A DNA stretch of 64,000 bases from Prauserella alba (lineage in GTDB: Bacteria > Actinomycetota > Actinomycetes > Mycobacteriales > Pseudonocardiaceae). The notes under the pieces were generated by a model. The model did not search any database. It saw only the letters and a program-made list of their open reading frames with translations, and had not been told where the DNA came from. Below, in pieces: positions 9,007 to 17,058 of this stretch. The first letter of the stretch is position 1; each line of letters starts with the position of its first letter. The stretch spans positions 248,001-312,000 of the forward strand of contig NZ_JAMTCH010000006.1 in NCBI RefSeq assembly GCF_024171735.1, in the 5' to 3' direction. The translations under genes were made by a program, and so were the position numbers.

Positions 9007-9902
9007 CGGTACAGCACCTCCAGCAGCTCGCGGTTGACCGCATCGGGGTCGGCCAGCAGCCCCGCCGGCTCGAACTCCACCTCGCGGATGCGGTAGCGGA
9101 ACGTGCCGTTCTCGACCTCGGCGCGGGTCGCCTCGAACTCGGCCATGTCGATCGCCCGGTAACGCAGCACGTCGTTGGCGTTGGGGAAGCTGATGTCGTC
9201 GGCGAAGTCGGGAAGGCTCTGCGAGAGGTCGAACACGGGGGCCGGCGCCATGCCGAACATCTGGTACCCACCCGCGCCGCGCACCGGGTAGACCACCGCG
9301 AAGGCGCCGCCGAACCCGAAGGTGCGTTCCGGGGTGTCGGTGCGCGGCCGCACGTACTTGGGCACCTGGATCTGCCGGTCCCGGGGCACCAGTTGATAGC
9401 AGAACGGCAGTCCCGGCACGAAGCCCAGCATCGTGACGATCCACGGCGCGCTGGTCATCGCGTCGATCACGCCCTGCACGCTGTCGAACCCGTTGATACG
9501 CGCCGCGTACTCCAGATCGGTGGCGTCCGGGTCCTGGTGCCGGTCGCGGAACCGCATGAGCGTCTCGTGGGTCCACGGATCGTTGAACAGGACGGGAACG
9601 TCCACCACCCTCGTCTTGAGCACGTAGTCGTCGGGCAGCGTGCCGACCGTGGATTCGAGCCGGCGCAGCTCCTCGACCAGCTCCCGCGGGTCGAGGCGGT
9701 CGGGGTCGACCTGGACCATGTAGGAGGCGTTGGACGGGCAGATGTCGACGACCCCGTCGATGGCCTCCTCGCGGAGCGCGTTGGTCACGGCCATTCCCGC
9801 GAAGTTCGCCTCCAGGCTCATCGCCTGGTCCAGTTCGACGAACACGAACTCGTCCCCGCCGTACTCGTAACGAGCGGGTGGCAGTTGGATCTTCTCGGTC
9901 AT
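9003..9902 (-). CDS. pxpB: 5-oxoprolinase subunit B family (KipI-like)
   Basis: A 299-residue AHS1/KipI family protein, partner of the downstream KipA-like subunit. The conserved core GFVPGLPFCYQLVP and the later GGYQMFGMAPAPVFD correspond to the family's GFxPGFxY and GGWxLIG blocks. At about 300 residues it is longer than the 220-240 of classical KipI, with a divergent loop in the middle (residues about 195-230). The ATG at 9902 is chosen over upstream in-frame codons because the divergent PucR gene starts only 121 bases away. It is the first gene of the five-gene minus-strand operon. Confidence 0.82.
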   Translation of the reverse strand: MTEKIQLPPARYEYGGDEFVFVELDQAMSLEANFAGMAVTNALREEAIDGVVDICPSNASYMVQVDPDRLDPRELVEELRRLESTVGTLPDDYVLKTRVVDVPVLFNDPWTHETLMRFRDRHQDPDATDLEYAARINGFDSVQGVIDAMTSAPWIVTMLGFVPGLPFCYQLVPRDRQIQVPKYVRPRTDTPERTFGFGGAFAVVYPVRGAGGYQMFGMAPAPVFDLSQSLPDFADDISFPNANDVLRYRAIDMAEFEATRAEVENGTFRYRIREVEFEPAGLLADPDAVNRELLEVLYR

Positions 9903-9996
9903 CACCACGACTCCCAATGTGTCGGCGATCACAACACTGTGCCCGGTGTGGCCACCCTTCGCCAGTGAAACTCTGTACAAAACGGCCGAGCGACAC

Positions 9997-10011
9997 TGGA
10001 CAGAATGTGTA
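9997..10011. promoter_or_regulatory. Imperfect palindrome before pucR-type gene, candidate PucR site
   Basis: TGGACA-GAA-TGTGTA lies 13 bases before the regulator start, inside the region shared with the divergent pxpB operon. The same element occurs before pxpA (11511-11525, TGGCCA-GAA-CGTCCA). Together they define TGGACA-N3-TGTCCA, a perfect palindrome. Binding by the PucR protein is inference. Confidence 0.45.
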
Positions 10012-10023
10012 AAACTGCTGGTC

Positions 10024-11466
10024 ATGCCGACGGCGAATGACCTGACCGCACTCCCCCAGCTCGGGTTGACGCTCCGCGCGGGCAGCGCCGGCGCGGACCG
10101 CCCGATCTCGTGGGTGCACGCCAGCGAGCTCACCGATCCCACGCAGTTCCTTTCCGGCAGTGAACTGCTGCTGACCACCGGCATCGCGCTGCCGGAGACG
10201 CCCGGTGGACAGGCCGCCTACGTCGGCAGCCTCGCCGCCGCCGGGCTGTCCGGGCTCGGTTTCGGGATCCAACTCGGCCACGAGACGATCCCGGAACCGC
10301 TGTTGGCTGCGGCCGAAGCGGCCCATCTGCCGGTTCTCGAGGTTCCGCACCGCACGCCGTTCATCGAGATCAGCAAAGCCGTCTCCCAAGCGCTGGCTGA
10401 CACCCGCAGCGCCGAGGCACGGCGGTTCGAGACGGCCCGCAACGCGCTCACGACCGCCGCCGTGCACGGCGAGGACCTCGGCGGGCTGGTCGCCAGACTC
10501 GCGACCGAACTCGCCTGCTGGGCGATACTCCTGGGGCCCGACGGCACCGTGGCCCACTCCGCACCGGTCGCCGCGGCCGAGCACATGCCGGCGCTGGGCC
10601 CGGACCTCGACCGGCTCCGCGCCGCCCGCCTGCCCTCCAGCGTCGGGGTGTCCGCCGACGACGGGTTCGTCGCCGCACATTCCCTGGGCGGTGGGCACAA
10701 GCTGGCGGGGTTCCTCGTCGTCGGCAGGGAGCACGCCTTCTGCCCGACCGACCACCACATCACGCACGCGGCAGCGTCACTGCTGTCCATCGCCTTGACG
10801 CGGACCCGGTCCGCTGCGGATACGCGCCTGCGCACCACGGCGTTGAAACTGCTGCTCACGGGACACCGCACGGCCTTCGACGAACTCGCCGACCCGCTCG
10901 GCATGAGGCTGCCCGACGAACCCGTCGTGGTCCTCGCCGGATCCGGTCATTCCCCGACCCTGGTGGACGGCGGCGCCTCATCGGACCTGCTTGCCGGGGA
11001 CCTCGACGGGGAGCTGATCGCGGTGGCGTCCGCGTCGCAACAGTTGCCGTCGGCCCGCCACCTGGGCGTCTCCCCTTCGACCGGGCTGGACGGCCTGCCT
11101 GCCGCCCACCGGCAGGCCAGGCAGGCCCTGGCCGAGGCCACGCGACGCGGCACGGCGGTGGTGCGGTTCGACGACCTGGGCGTCGGCCTGCTGCGCGACG
11201 TCGCGGACCACGGCGTCGTCACGCGCGCCGAAGCGATGCTGCGGCCGTTGTACGAACACGACGCCGGGCAGCGGGGCGAGCTGGTGCGGTCGCTGCGCAG
11301 TTGGCTCGCCCACCACGGGCACTGGGACCCCGCCGCGGCGGAACTCGGCGTGCACCGCCACACGCTTCGGCATCGGATGAGCAAGGTGGCCGCACTGCTG
11401 GACTGCAATGTGGACTCGCCCGACGTCCGCGCACAACTCTGGCTCGCCATCCGGCTCGTGGCCTAG
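10024..11466 (+). CDS. PucR family transcriptional regulator
   Basis: A 480-residue regulator with an N-terminal PucR domain (about 15-125), a middle GGDEF-like region and the C-terminal PucR helix-turn-helix (about 415-475, with LGVHRHTLRHRMSKV). PucR-type proteins regulate purine or other nitrogen-compound catabolism. It sits between the divergent pxpB operon and pxpA, so it probably regulates both. The ATG at 10024 is chosen from the domain start; there is no clear ribosome site, so the message may have a very short leader. Confidence 0.87.
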   Translation: MPTANDLTALPQLGLTLRAGSAGADRPISWVHASELTDPTQFLSGSELLLTTGIALPETPGGQAAYVGSLAAAGLSGLGFGIQLGHETIPEPLLAAAEAAHLPVLEVPHRTPFIEISKAVSQALADTRSAEARRFETARNALTTAAVHGEDLGGLVARLATELACWAILLGPDGTVAHSAPVAAAEHMPALGPDLDRLRAARLPSSVGVSADDGFVAAHSLGGGHKLAGFLVVGREHAFCPTDHHITHAAASLLSIALTRTRSAADTRLRTTALKLLLTGHRTAFDELADPLGMRLPDEPVVVLAGSGHSPTLVDGGASSDLLAGDLDGELIAVASASQQLPSARHLGVSPSTGLDGLPAAHRQARQALAEATRRGTAVVRFDDLGVGLLRDVADHGVVTRAEAMLRPLYEHDAGQRGELVRSLRSWLAHHGHWDPAAAELGVHRHTLRHRMSKVAALLDCNVDSPDVRAQLWLAIRLVA

Positions 11467-11485
11467 CGGCACGTCGACGCCGCGC

Positions 11486-11510
11486 ATTGTCGCGTCAGGA
11501 CAGCGACAAT
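11486..11510. promoter_or_regulatory. Dyad ATTGTCGC-N9-GCGACAAT before pxpA
   Basis: Two perfect eight-base arms (11486-11493, 11503-11510) lie between the regulator stop and pxpA. No T-run follows, so an operator is more likely than a terminator. Directly adjoining is the candidate PucR palindrome at 11511-11525. Confidence 0.45.
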
Positions 11511-11525
11511 TGGCCAGAACGTCCA
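11511..11525. promoter_or_regulatory. Second copy of candidate PucR palindrome, before pxpA
   Basis: TGGCCA-GAA-CGTCCA repeats the element found before the PucR gene (9997-10011), and the similarity extends left through GCGACA in both copies. It lies 60 bases before the pxpA start. Function is inferred from recurrence at two promoters of one module. Confidence 0.45.
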
Positions 11526-11585
11526 TTCCCACACCGGCCTCCGGCGGCCTACCGTTGCCCCGTTCCCGACGTGAAAGGACAGGCC

Positions 11586-12359
11586 ATGAAGACAGTCATC
11601 GACCTCAACGCCGACGCAGGTGAGAGCTTCGGCCGATGGAAACTCGGGGACGACGCCGCGCTGCTTCCCCAGGTCAGTTCGGTCAACGTCGCCTGCGGCT
11701 GGCACGCGGGCGATCCGGGGACCATGCGCCGGTCGGTGCAGCTGGCCGTGTCCAACGGTGTCGCGCTCGGTGCGCACCCCGGGTTCCCCGACCTCGCCGG
11801 GTTCGGCCGCCGCGCCATGGCACTGAGCCCCGCCGAAGCCGCCGACGCCTGCCTGTACCAGTACGGCGCGCTGCGCGCGTTCGCCGAGGAAGCAGGCGCC
11901 CGCATCGCCCACGTCAAACCACACGGTGCGCTCTACGGGCTGACGCTCCGCGACCCGGACGTGGCCTCCGCGGTCGCCGAGTCGGTCACGAAGGCCGATC
12001 CGAACGTCCTGCTCGTCCTGCTGGCCGGGCCCACCGCGGAACGGGTACTCGCCGACGGCCACCCCGTCGCCCGCGAGGCGTTCGCCGACCTCGACTACGA
12101 CGACAACGGGCACATCATCATCGAGCCGGTTCCCGAGGCGAAGGACCCCGACGTCTGCGCCCAGCAGGCCGTCGACGTCCTGAACGGCGGGGTCACGTCC
12201 GTCAACGGCAAGGCGATCGACGTCGACGCCGACACGATCTGCCTGCACGGCGATCGTCCCAACTCCCCCGACATCGCCAGGGCGATCCGCGCGAGGTTCG
12301 AACAGCACGGGGTGCGCACGGCGACGATGCACGACGTCGTCGCCTCCCGGAACCGGTGA
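11586..12359 (+). CDS. pxpA: 5-oxoprolinase subunit A (LamB/YcsF family)
   Basis: A 257-residue LamB/YcsF protein. The signature IDLNADAGESFGRWKLGDD at the N-terminus, SVNVACGWHAGDP, HPGFPDLAGFGRR, HVKPHGALY and CLHGDRPNS are all conserved metal and substrate-site blocks of the family. PxpA works with PxpB and PxpC in ATP-dependent opening of 5-oxoproline to glutamate. Here the PxpB/C genes are divergent across the PucR gene and carry biotin-dependent partners, so the substrate may be a different lactam. AAAGGACAGGCC precedes the ATG. Confidence 0.92.
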   Translation: MKTVIDLNADAGESFGRWKLGDDAALLPQVSSVNVACGWHAGDPGTMRRSVQLAVSNGVALGAHPGFPDLAGFGRRAMALSPAEAADACLYQYGALRAFAEEAGARIAHVKPHGALYGLTLRDPDVASAVAESVTKADPNVLLVLLAGPTAERVLADGHPVAREAFADLDYDDNGHIIIEPVPEAKDPDVCAQQAVDVLNGGVTSVNGKAIDVDADTICLHGDRPNSPDIARAIRARFEQHGVRTATMHDVVASRNR

Positions 12360-12482
12360 CGCCGAGTCCACGGCCGGTCGCACCCCGGCGGTGGGCGGCC
12401 CCGGCGCGCGGGCGAGGACGGCGTCACCTTGCGCGGCGGGCGTATCATCGACCGACAGGGGTTCACCGACCGGGGAGCCGCC

Positions 12483-13361
12483 ATGTTGATCGAGATCCTG
12501 AGCGCGATAGGAGTCGTCGGCGCCGTCGGACTCGCGGCGAGCGTCCGGATCGTGCGGCAGTACGAGCGTGGGCTCATCTTCCGCTTCGGCAGGGTGCGCC
12601 GCGCGCCCAGTGAGCCCGGGATCATGCTGCTCGTACCGGCCGTCGATCGCATGGTGAAGGTCAACATGCAGATCGTGACGCTGCCCGTGCCCGGCCAGGA
12701 CGGCATCACCCGCGACAACGTGACCGTGCGCGTCGACGCCGTCGTCTACTTCAAGGTCATCGATCCGGTGCAGGCGATCGTCGGGGTCGAGAACTACCGG
12801 TTCGCGATGCTGCAGGTCGCGCAGGCGAGCCTGCGCAGGATCATCGGCGAGAGCAGCCTCGACGACCTGTTGTCCAACCGGCAACGGCTCAACGAGGGCC
12901 TCGAGCTGATGATCGACAGTCCGGCTCTGGGCTGGGGCATCCACATCGATCGCGTGGAGATCAAGGACGTCGCGCTGCCCGAGACGATGAAACGCGCGAT
13001 GTCACGGCAGGCGGAGGCGGAACGCGAACGCCGTGGCAGGGTGATCGCGGCCGAGGGCGAGCTGCAGGCGTCCGAGAAGCTGGCCGAAGCGGCCGAGCGC
13101 ATGGCCGACACTCCCGCGGCCCTGCAACTGCGCCTGCTGGAAACCGTGGTGGAGGTCGCCGCGGAGAAGAACTCCACCCTCGTGTTGCCCTTCCCGGTCG
13201 AACTCCTCCAGTTCCTCGACCGTAAGACCACGGGTGACCGGTCGAACGACGCGAACGTCCCGCAACAGGCGCGCACCGAACACGATGCCGGCGGCAGGAC
13301 CGGCGGCGCCGACGGGGAGCTCGACAGGACGGGCAACCGTTCGCCCGAGCGCACGACGTGA
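12483..13361 (+). CDS. SPFH domain / stomatin-like membrane protein
   Basis: A 292-residue slipin/stomatin-type protein. An N-terminal hydrophobic hairpin (about 1-22) is followed by the SPFH domain starting VRQYERGLIFRFGRV and running to about 190, then a charged helical segment (MKRAMSRQAEAERERRGRVI) and a disordered polar tail after about 255. These proteins form membrane-bound oligomers and organise membrane microdomains. No NfeD partner is visible. GGGGAG precedes the ATG. The stop is only a few bases before the promoter region of the ABC exporter operon; a link is not evident. Confidence 0.88.
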   Translation: MLIEILSAIGVVGAVGLAASVRIVRQYERGLIFRFGRVRRAPSEPGIMLLVPAVDRMVKVNMQIVTLPVPGQDGITRDNVTVRVDAVVYFKVIDPVQAIVGVENYRFAMLQVAQASLRRIIGESSLDDLLSNRQRLNEGLELMIDSPALGWGIHIDRVEIKDVALPETMKRAMSRQAEAERERRGRVIAAEGELQASEKLAEAAERMADTPAALQLRLLETVVEVAAEKNSTLVLPFPVELLQFLDRKTTGDRSNDANVPQQARTEHDAGGRTGGADGELDRTGNRSPERTT

Positions 13362-13366
13362 TCCCC

Positions 13367-13378
13367 TGACATCTGTCA
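13367..13378. promoter_or_regulatory. Dyad TGACA-TC-TGTCA before the ABC exporter operon
   Basis: A perfect five-base dyad with a two-base centre lies 61 bases before the ATP-binding subunit start, in an otherwise short 77-base gap. It is a plausible binding site for the response regulator encoded downstream in the same cluster. It is also flanked by CCCC and GGGG and could form a hairpin. Confidence 0.4.
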
Positions 13379-13438
13379 CGGGGTATCGATGACGCCTGCA
13401 CTGGGATCGGCGCCGCGGCACCCGCAAGACTGCAGAAC

Positions 13439-14395
13439 ATGGTTTCCGAATCCGTCATCTCCGCCCGCGACGTGCGGATGTCGTTCCCCGACGGCGCGGG
13501 CGGCCACGTCCACGCCGTCGCCGGGGTCGACCTCGAGGTCGCCCGAGGCGAGGTTCTCGCCCTGCTGGGCCCGAACGGGGCGGGCAAGACCACCCTGCTG
13601 GACATCCTGCTGGGGCTGACCACACCGCGCTCGGGCGACGTGAGCGTCGGCGGGCTGAGTCCGCGGGCCGCGGTGCAGTCGGGCATGCTCTCGGCGTTGC
13701 TCCAGACGGGCGGGTTGCTTCCCGACCTGACCGCCGCCGAGACCGTGCGGATGATCGCCACGCTGCACGCCGACCCGGCCGGCGTCGACGAGGTCATCGA
13801 CACCGCGGGCGTGCGGCCGTTCGCGTCGCGTCCGGTGGGCAAGTGCTCGGGTGGCCAGCAGCAACGGCTGCGCTTCGCGCTGGCGCTGCTACCGCGTCCG
13901 GAGATCGTCGTCCTCGACGAACCCACCGCCGGCATGGACGTCGCGGCCCGGCACGAGTTCTGGGGCCGCATGCGCGCCCAGGCGGACGAAGGCGTCACCG
14001 TCGTGTTCGCCACTCACTACCTGGAGGAGGCCGAGCAGTTCGCACGCCGGACCGTGCTGATGGACCGCGGCCGTGTGCTCGCCGACGGCCCCACCGACGA
14101 GGTGCGCGCCCGAGCCGGGGCCGCGTACGTGACGGTCAGCTGGACTCCGACGGCCGCCGAGCTGGCGCAGGTACCGCACGTGCTCCGGGCGGACCGGGAG
14201 GGCGCCCGGACCACGTTCCGTACCGAGGACTCCGACGGGCTCGCGCGGTATCTGCTCACCGCCACGGGCGCACGGGGACTCACCGTGCGTCCCGCCAGCC
14301 TCGAGGAGGCGTTCCGCCTGCTGACCGAGGACTCCCCCACCCCGGGCGACACCGAACACCCGGTGACCGCCGACTCCGAGGAGGTCACGGCATGA
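13439..14395 (+). CDS. ABC transporter ATP-binding protein
   Basis: A 318-residue ABC ATPase of the ABC-2 exporter type. Walker A GPNGAGKTT (about residues 43-51), signature SGGQQQRLRFALALL, Walker B VVLDEPTAGMD and the switch histidine in FATHYLEEAEQ are all present. A C-terminal extension after about residue 225 resembles the DrrA/NatA accessory region. Its stop overlaps the permease start by four bases. With the two-component genes downstream the layout resembles drug- or lipid-responsive exporter cassettes. No strong ribosome site precedes the ATG. Confidence 0.93.
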   Translation: MVSESVISARDVRMSFPDGAGGHVHAVAGVDLEVARGEVLALLGPNGAGKTTLLDILLGLTTPRSGDVSVGGLSPRAAVQSGMLSALLQTGGLLPDLTAAETVRMIATLHADPAGVDEVIDTAGVRPFASRPVGKCSGGQQQRLRFALALLPRPEIVVLDEPTAGMDVAARHEFWGRMRAQADEGVTVVFATHYLEEAEQFARRTVLMDRGRVLADGPTDEVRARAGAAYVTVSWTPTAAELAQVPHVLRADREGARTTFRTEDSDGLARYLLTATGARGLTVRPASLEEAFRLLTEDSPTPGDTEHPVTADSEEVTA

Positions 14396-15195
14396 CGACC
14401 GCGACGACTCCGCACCGCCACGTCCGGGGCGGCTACAGCCTCGGCCGGTACATCGCCATGGACTTCCGGCGGAACCTGCGCAACGTCGGCAACAGCTTCT
14501 TCGTGATCGTGCTGCCCACCGCGCTGTTCCTGTTCTTCGGCGCCTCGATGGACTGGTCGGGCGAACCGGTGGGTGTGGGCAACGTCAGCGCCTGGACGAT
14601 GATCGCGATCGCCTCGTACGGCGCGGCCATGGCCACCACGTCGATGGCGGGTTCGGCCGCGCTGGAGATCCAGCAGGGCTGGGGCAGGCAGCTGGCGTTG
14701 ACGGCCATGCCACACGGGGCGTTCATCGTCGCCAAGGCCGTGGTCGCCGTCGCGATGGCGGCGCTGCCGGTGCTGGTGCTCAACCTCGCCGGCGTGTTCA
14801 CGGTCGCCGACATGCCGCCGGGTGTCTGGCTGGCGACCGTGGCGCTGACGATCGGCGGATCGCTGCCGTTCGCCTTCTACGGGCTCGCGATCGGGTTGAG
14901 CTTCCGCTCCGACGCCGCGGTGGGTGCGGCGACCGGATTGCTGGTGATCCTCAGCTTCCTCGGCAACGCGTTCATGCCACTGGACGGCGTGCTACTCGAC
15001 ATCGGCCGATTCACCCCGATGTACGGCATCGTGGCGCTGGCCCGGTATCCGCTCACCGGCGGCGACCTCGTCGCCATGGGAGGGGCCGCCGGTAGCGATC
15101 CACTGTGGATGGTTCTGGCGAACGTCGCCGCGTGGACGGTCGTGTTCGCCGTCGCCTGCCTGCTGCTGCAGCGCAGTCGAACGACCCGGCGGTGA
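14392..15195 (+). CDS. ABC-2 type permease
   Basis: A 267-residue membrane protein with six predicted helices, beginning with a polar N-terminus and the amphipathic GGYSLGRYIAMDFRRNLRN before the first helix at about residue 33. The FLGNAFMPLDG motif in the fifth-helix region is typical of ABC-2 permeases. The ATG overlaps the stop of the ATPase gene (ATGA), so the two are co-translated. The exported substrate is unknown. Confidence 0.9.
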   Translation: MTTATTPHRHVRGGYSLGRYIAMDFRRNLRNVGNSFFVIVLPTALFLFFGASMDWSGEPVGVGNVSAWTMIAIASYGAAMATTSMAGSAALEIQQGWGRQLALTAMPHGAFIVAKAVVAVAMAALPVLVLNLAGVFTVADMPPGVWLATVALTIGGSLPFAFYGLAIGLSFRSDAAVGAATGLLVILSFLGNAFMPLDGVLLDIGRFTPMYGIVALARYPLTGGDLVAMGGAAGSDPLWMVLANVAAWTVVFAVACLLLQRSRTTRR

Positions 15196-15315
15196 CCGCG
15201 AACATCCGCGAACATCGGCGACACGCGGCACTCGCCGCGCTCGGGCGGACGGGGCACGTACGGCCATCGGGGACGGTGGTTATCCGGCACGGCGGACATC
15301 GGGCAGGATCAGGTC

Positions 15316-16386
15316 ATGGCGATACGCATCTATCGGCTGCTGTACGCAGGGGTGTGGCTGGTGTTCCTCGCCATCCCCGTGACGGCCGCCGTCACCGCCG
15401 AGGTGTCAGCCGCCCTGCAGGTGCTCGCCGTCGCCGCCACGGCGTGTTTCGCGGTGGTCTACCTGGAGCTGTTCTGGCACGACGTCGAGGGCGACGAGGC
15501 CGCGCAGCGTCTGCGCCGGTTCGCGGGCCGCATCGCCCTCCTGGTGGTGCTGGCCGGCCTCGCCGTGCCCGCCGCCGGCTACACGGCCGTCACCTACGCG
15601 TGCTTCCTCACCGCGGCGTTGGTGTTCACCCTGCCACTGCGAACGGGCCTGGTCGCCGGTGTCACGACGTGGGTGGCCGCGTGCCTGGTCGCGTTGCCGT
15701 TCGCGGAGACGCCGTGGCCACTGTTCGGCACGGGACTCGGAGTGCTGTTCATCGTCGTGATCCGGCTGGCGGATCATCTCGAACACCGGCAGCTCGACGC
15801 CCAGGAGGAACTGCGCCATGCCTCCCAGCGCGACACCATCGCCCGCGACGTGCACGACGTGCTGGGACATTCGTTGACGGTGCTGTCCATCCGGGCGCAG
15901 CTGGCGCGGAGGATGATCGACCTGGACCCGGAGCGGGCACGGGAGGAGCTCGACCGCATCGACACGCTGGCACGCGAATCGCTCGGCCAGGTGCGCTCCA
16001 CGGTGGCACGGTTGCGCACGCCGCTACTCGCCTCGGAGGTGGAGACGGCGCGGGAGTCGCTGGCGGCCGCCGGCATCACGGCCGACGTCGAGGTGCATAC
16101 CGTCGAGGACGGCGAGGCGGAACTGTTCGCCTGGGCGCTGCGGGAGGCGGTGACCAATGTGGTGCGTCATTCCGGCGCGTCGACCTGCCGGGTCAGCGTC
16201 CGGCCGGGCATGCTCCGGGTCGAGGACGACGGCGTGGGCACGGGCGACGGGACCGCGTTCGGCGCCGGGTCGGGGCTGCGCGGACTGCGCGAACGGGCGG
16301 CCACGGCCGGTGCGCGACTGACCGTGTCGGCGCGCAGTGACGACCACGAGCATCCCGGAACTGTCCTGGAGGTGGGGCGCGCGTGA
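15316..16386 (+). CDS. Sensor histidine kinase, DesK/NarX-like (HisKA_3)
   Basis: A 356-residue kinase with about six N-terminal transmembrane helices (residues 7-155), a HisKA_3 dimerisation domain with the phosphoacceptor in RDTIARDVHDVLGHSL, and a C-terminal ATPase domain with N-box ALREAVTNVVRHS and G-boxes GDGTAFGAGSGLRGLRER. Its stop overlaps the regulator start (GTGA). It follows the exporter genes in the same direction after 120 bases, so it probably senses membrane state or an exporter substrate and controls that operon. Confidence 0.92.
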   Translation: MAIRIYRLLYAGVWLVFLAIPVTAAVTAEVSAALQVLAVAATACFAVVYLELFWHDVEGDEAAQRLRRFAGRIALLVVLAGLAVPAAGYTAVTYACFLTAALVFTLPLRTGLVAGVTTWVAACLVALPFAETPWPLFGTGLGVLFIVVIRLADHLEHRQLDAQEELRHASQRDTIARDVHDVLGHSLTVLSIRAQLARRMIDLDPERAREELDRIDTLARESLGQVRSTVARLRTPLLASEVETARESLAAAGITADVEVHTVEDGEAELFAWALREAVTNVVRHSGASTCRVSVRPGMLRVEDDGVGTGDGTAFGAGSGLRGLRERAATAGARLTVSARSDDHEHPGTVLEVGRA

Positions 16387-16988
16387 TCCGATTGCTTCTT
16401 GCCGACGACCAGGATCTGGTCCGCGGCGGACTGGCCGCGCTGCTGTCGCTGGAGCGTGACCTCGACGTCGTCGCCGAGGTCGGGCGCGGCGACGAGGTGC
16501 TGCCCGCGGTCACCGAGCACCGGCCCGACGTCGCGCTGATCGACATCGAGATGGCGGGTGGTGACGGCATCGAGGCGACGGCGGCGGTGACCGCGTCCGG
16601 GGCACGCTGCCGGTGCCTGATCGTGACCACCTTCGGCAGGCCCGGATACCTGCGGCGGGCCATGGAGGCCGGCGCGGCCGGATTCGTCGTCAAGGACACG
16701 CCCGCCGAACGGCTCGCCGAGGTGGTGCGCCGGGTGGCAGGCGGGGAACGCGTCGTCGACCCGACCCTGGCGGCGGATTCGCTGGCCGGCGGTATCGACC
16801 CGCTGACCGACCGGGAGCGGGAGGTGCTGCGCGCCGCCGCCGACGGCGCGTCGGTCCGCACCGTCGCCACCCAGCTGCACCTCTCCCCCGGCACGGTGCG
16901 CAACCACCTCTCGTCGGCCATCGGGAAGACCGAGGCGGAAAACCGTTACGCCGCGGCGCGGCTGGCCCGCGATCGCGGGTGGATCTGA
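16383..16988 (+). CDS. LuxR/NarL family response regulator
   Basis: A 201-residue regulator with a receiver domain (acidic pair DD at 8-9, phospho-acceptor aspartate in VALIDIEMAGGDG, conserved lysine in GFVVKDTPAE) and a C-terminal LuxR helix-turn-helix starting DPLTDREREVLRAAADG. It starts with GTG overlapping the kinase stop by four bases. Cognate to the preceding kinase; likely targets are this cluster and possibly the TGACA-TC-TGTCA dyad upstream of the exporter. Confidence 0.94.
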   Translation: MIRLLLADDQDLVRGGLAALLSLERDLDVVAEVGRGDEVLPAVTEHRPDVALIDIEMAGGDGIEATAAVTASGARCRCLIVTTFGRPGYLRRAMEAGAAGFVVKDTPAERLAEVVRRVAGGERVVDPTLAADSLAGGIDPLTDREREVLRAAADGASVRTVATQLHLSPGTVRNHLSSAIGKTEAENRYAAARLARDRGWI

Positions 16989-17017
16989 CGGTGCGTCGCG
17001 GTCGACCGGCGTGAGCG

Positions 17018-17044
17018 GGCCGCGTGTGCCTGCGACACGCGGCC
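17018..17044. terminator. Bidirectional hairpin terminator
   Basis: Ten-base arms GGCCGCGTGT and ACACGCGGCC (17018-17027, 17035-17044) with a seven-base loop lie between the convergent response regulator and RNA methyltransferase genes. No U-tract. Confidence 0.65.
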
Positions 17045-17058
17045 GACGACGAGGGGCG

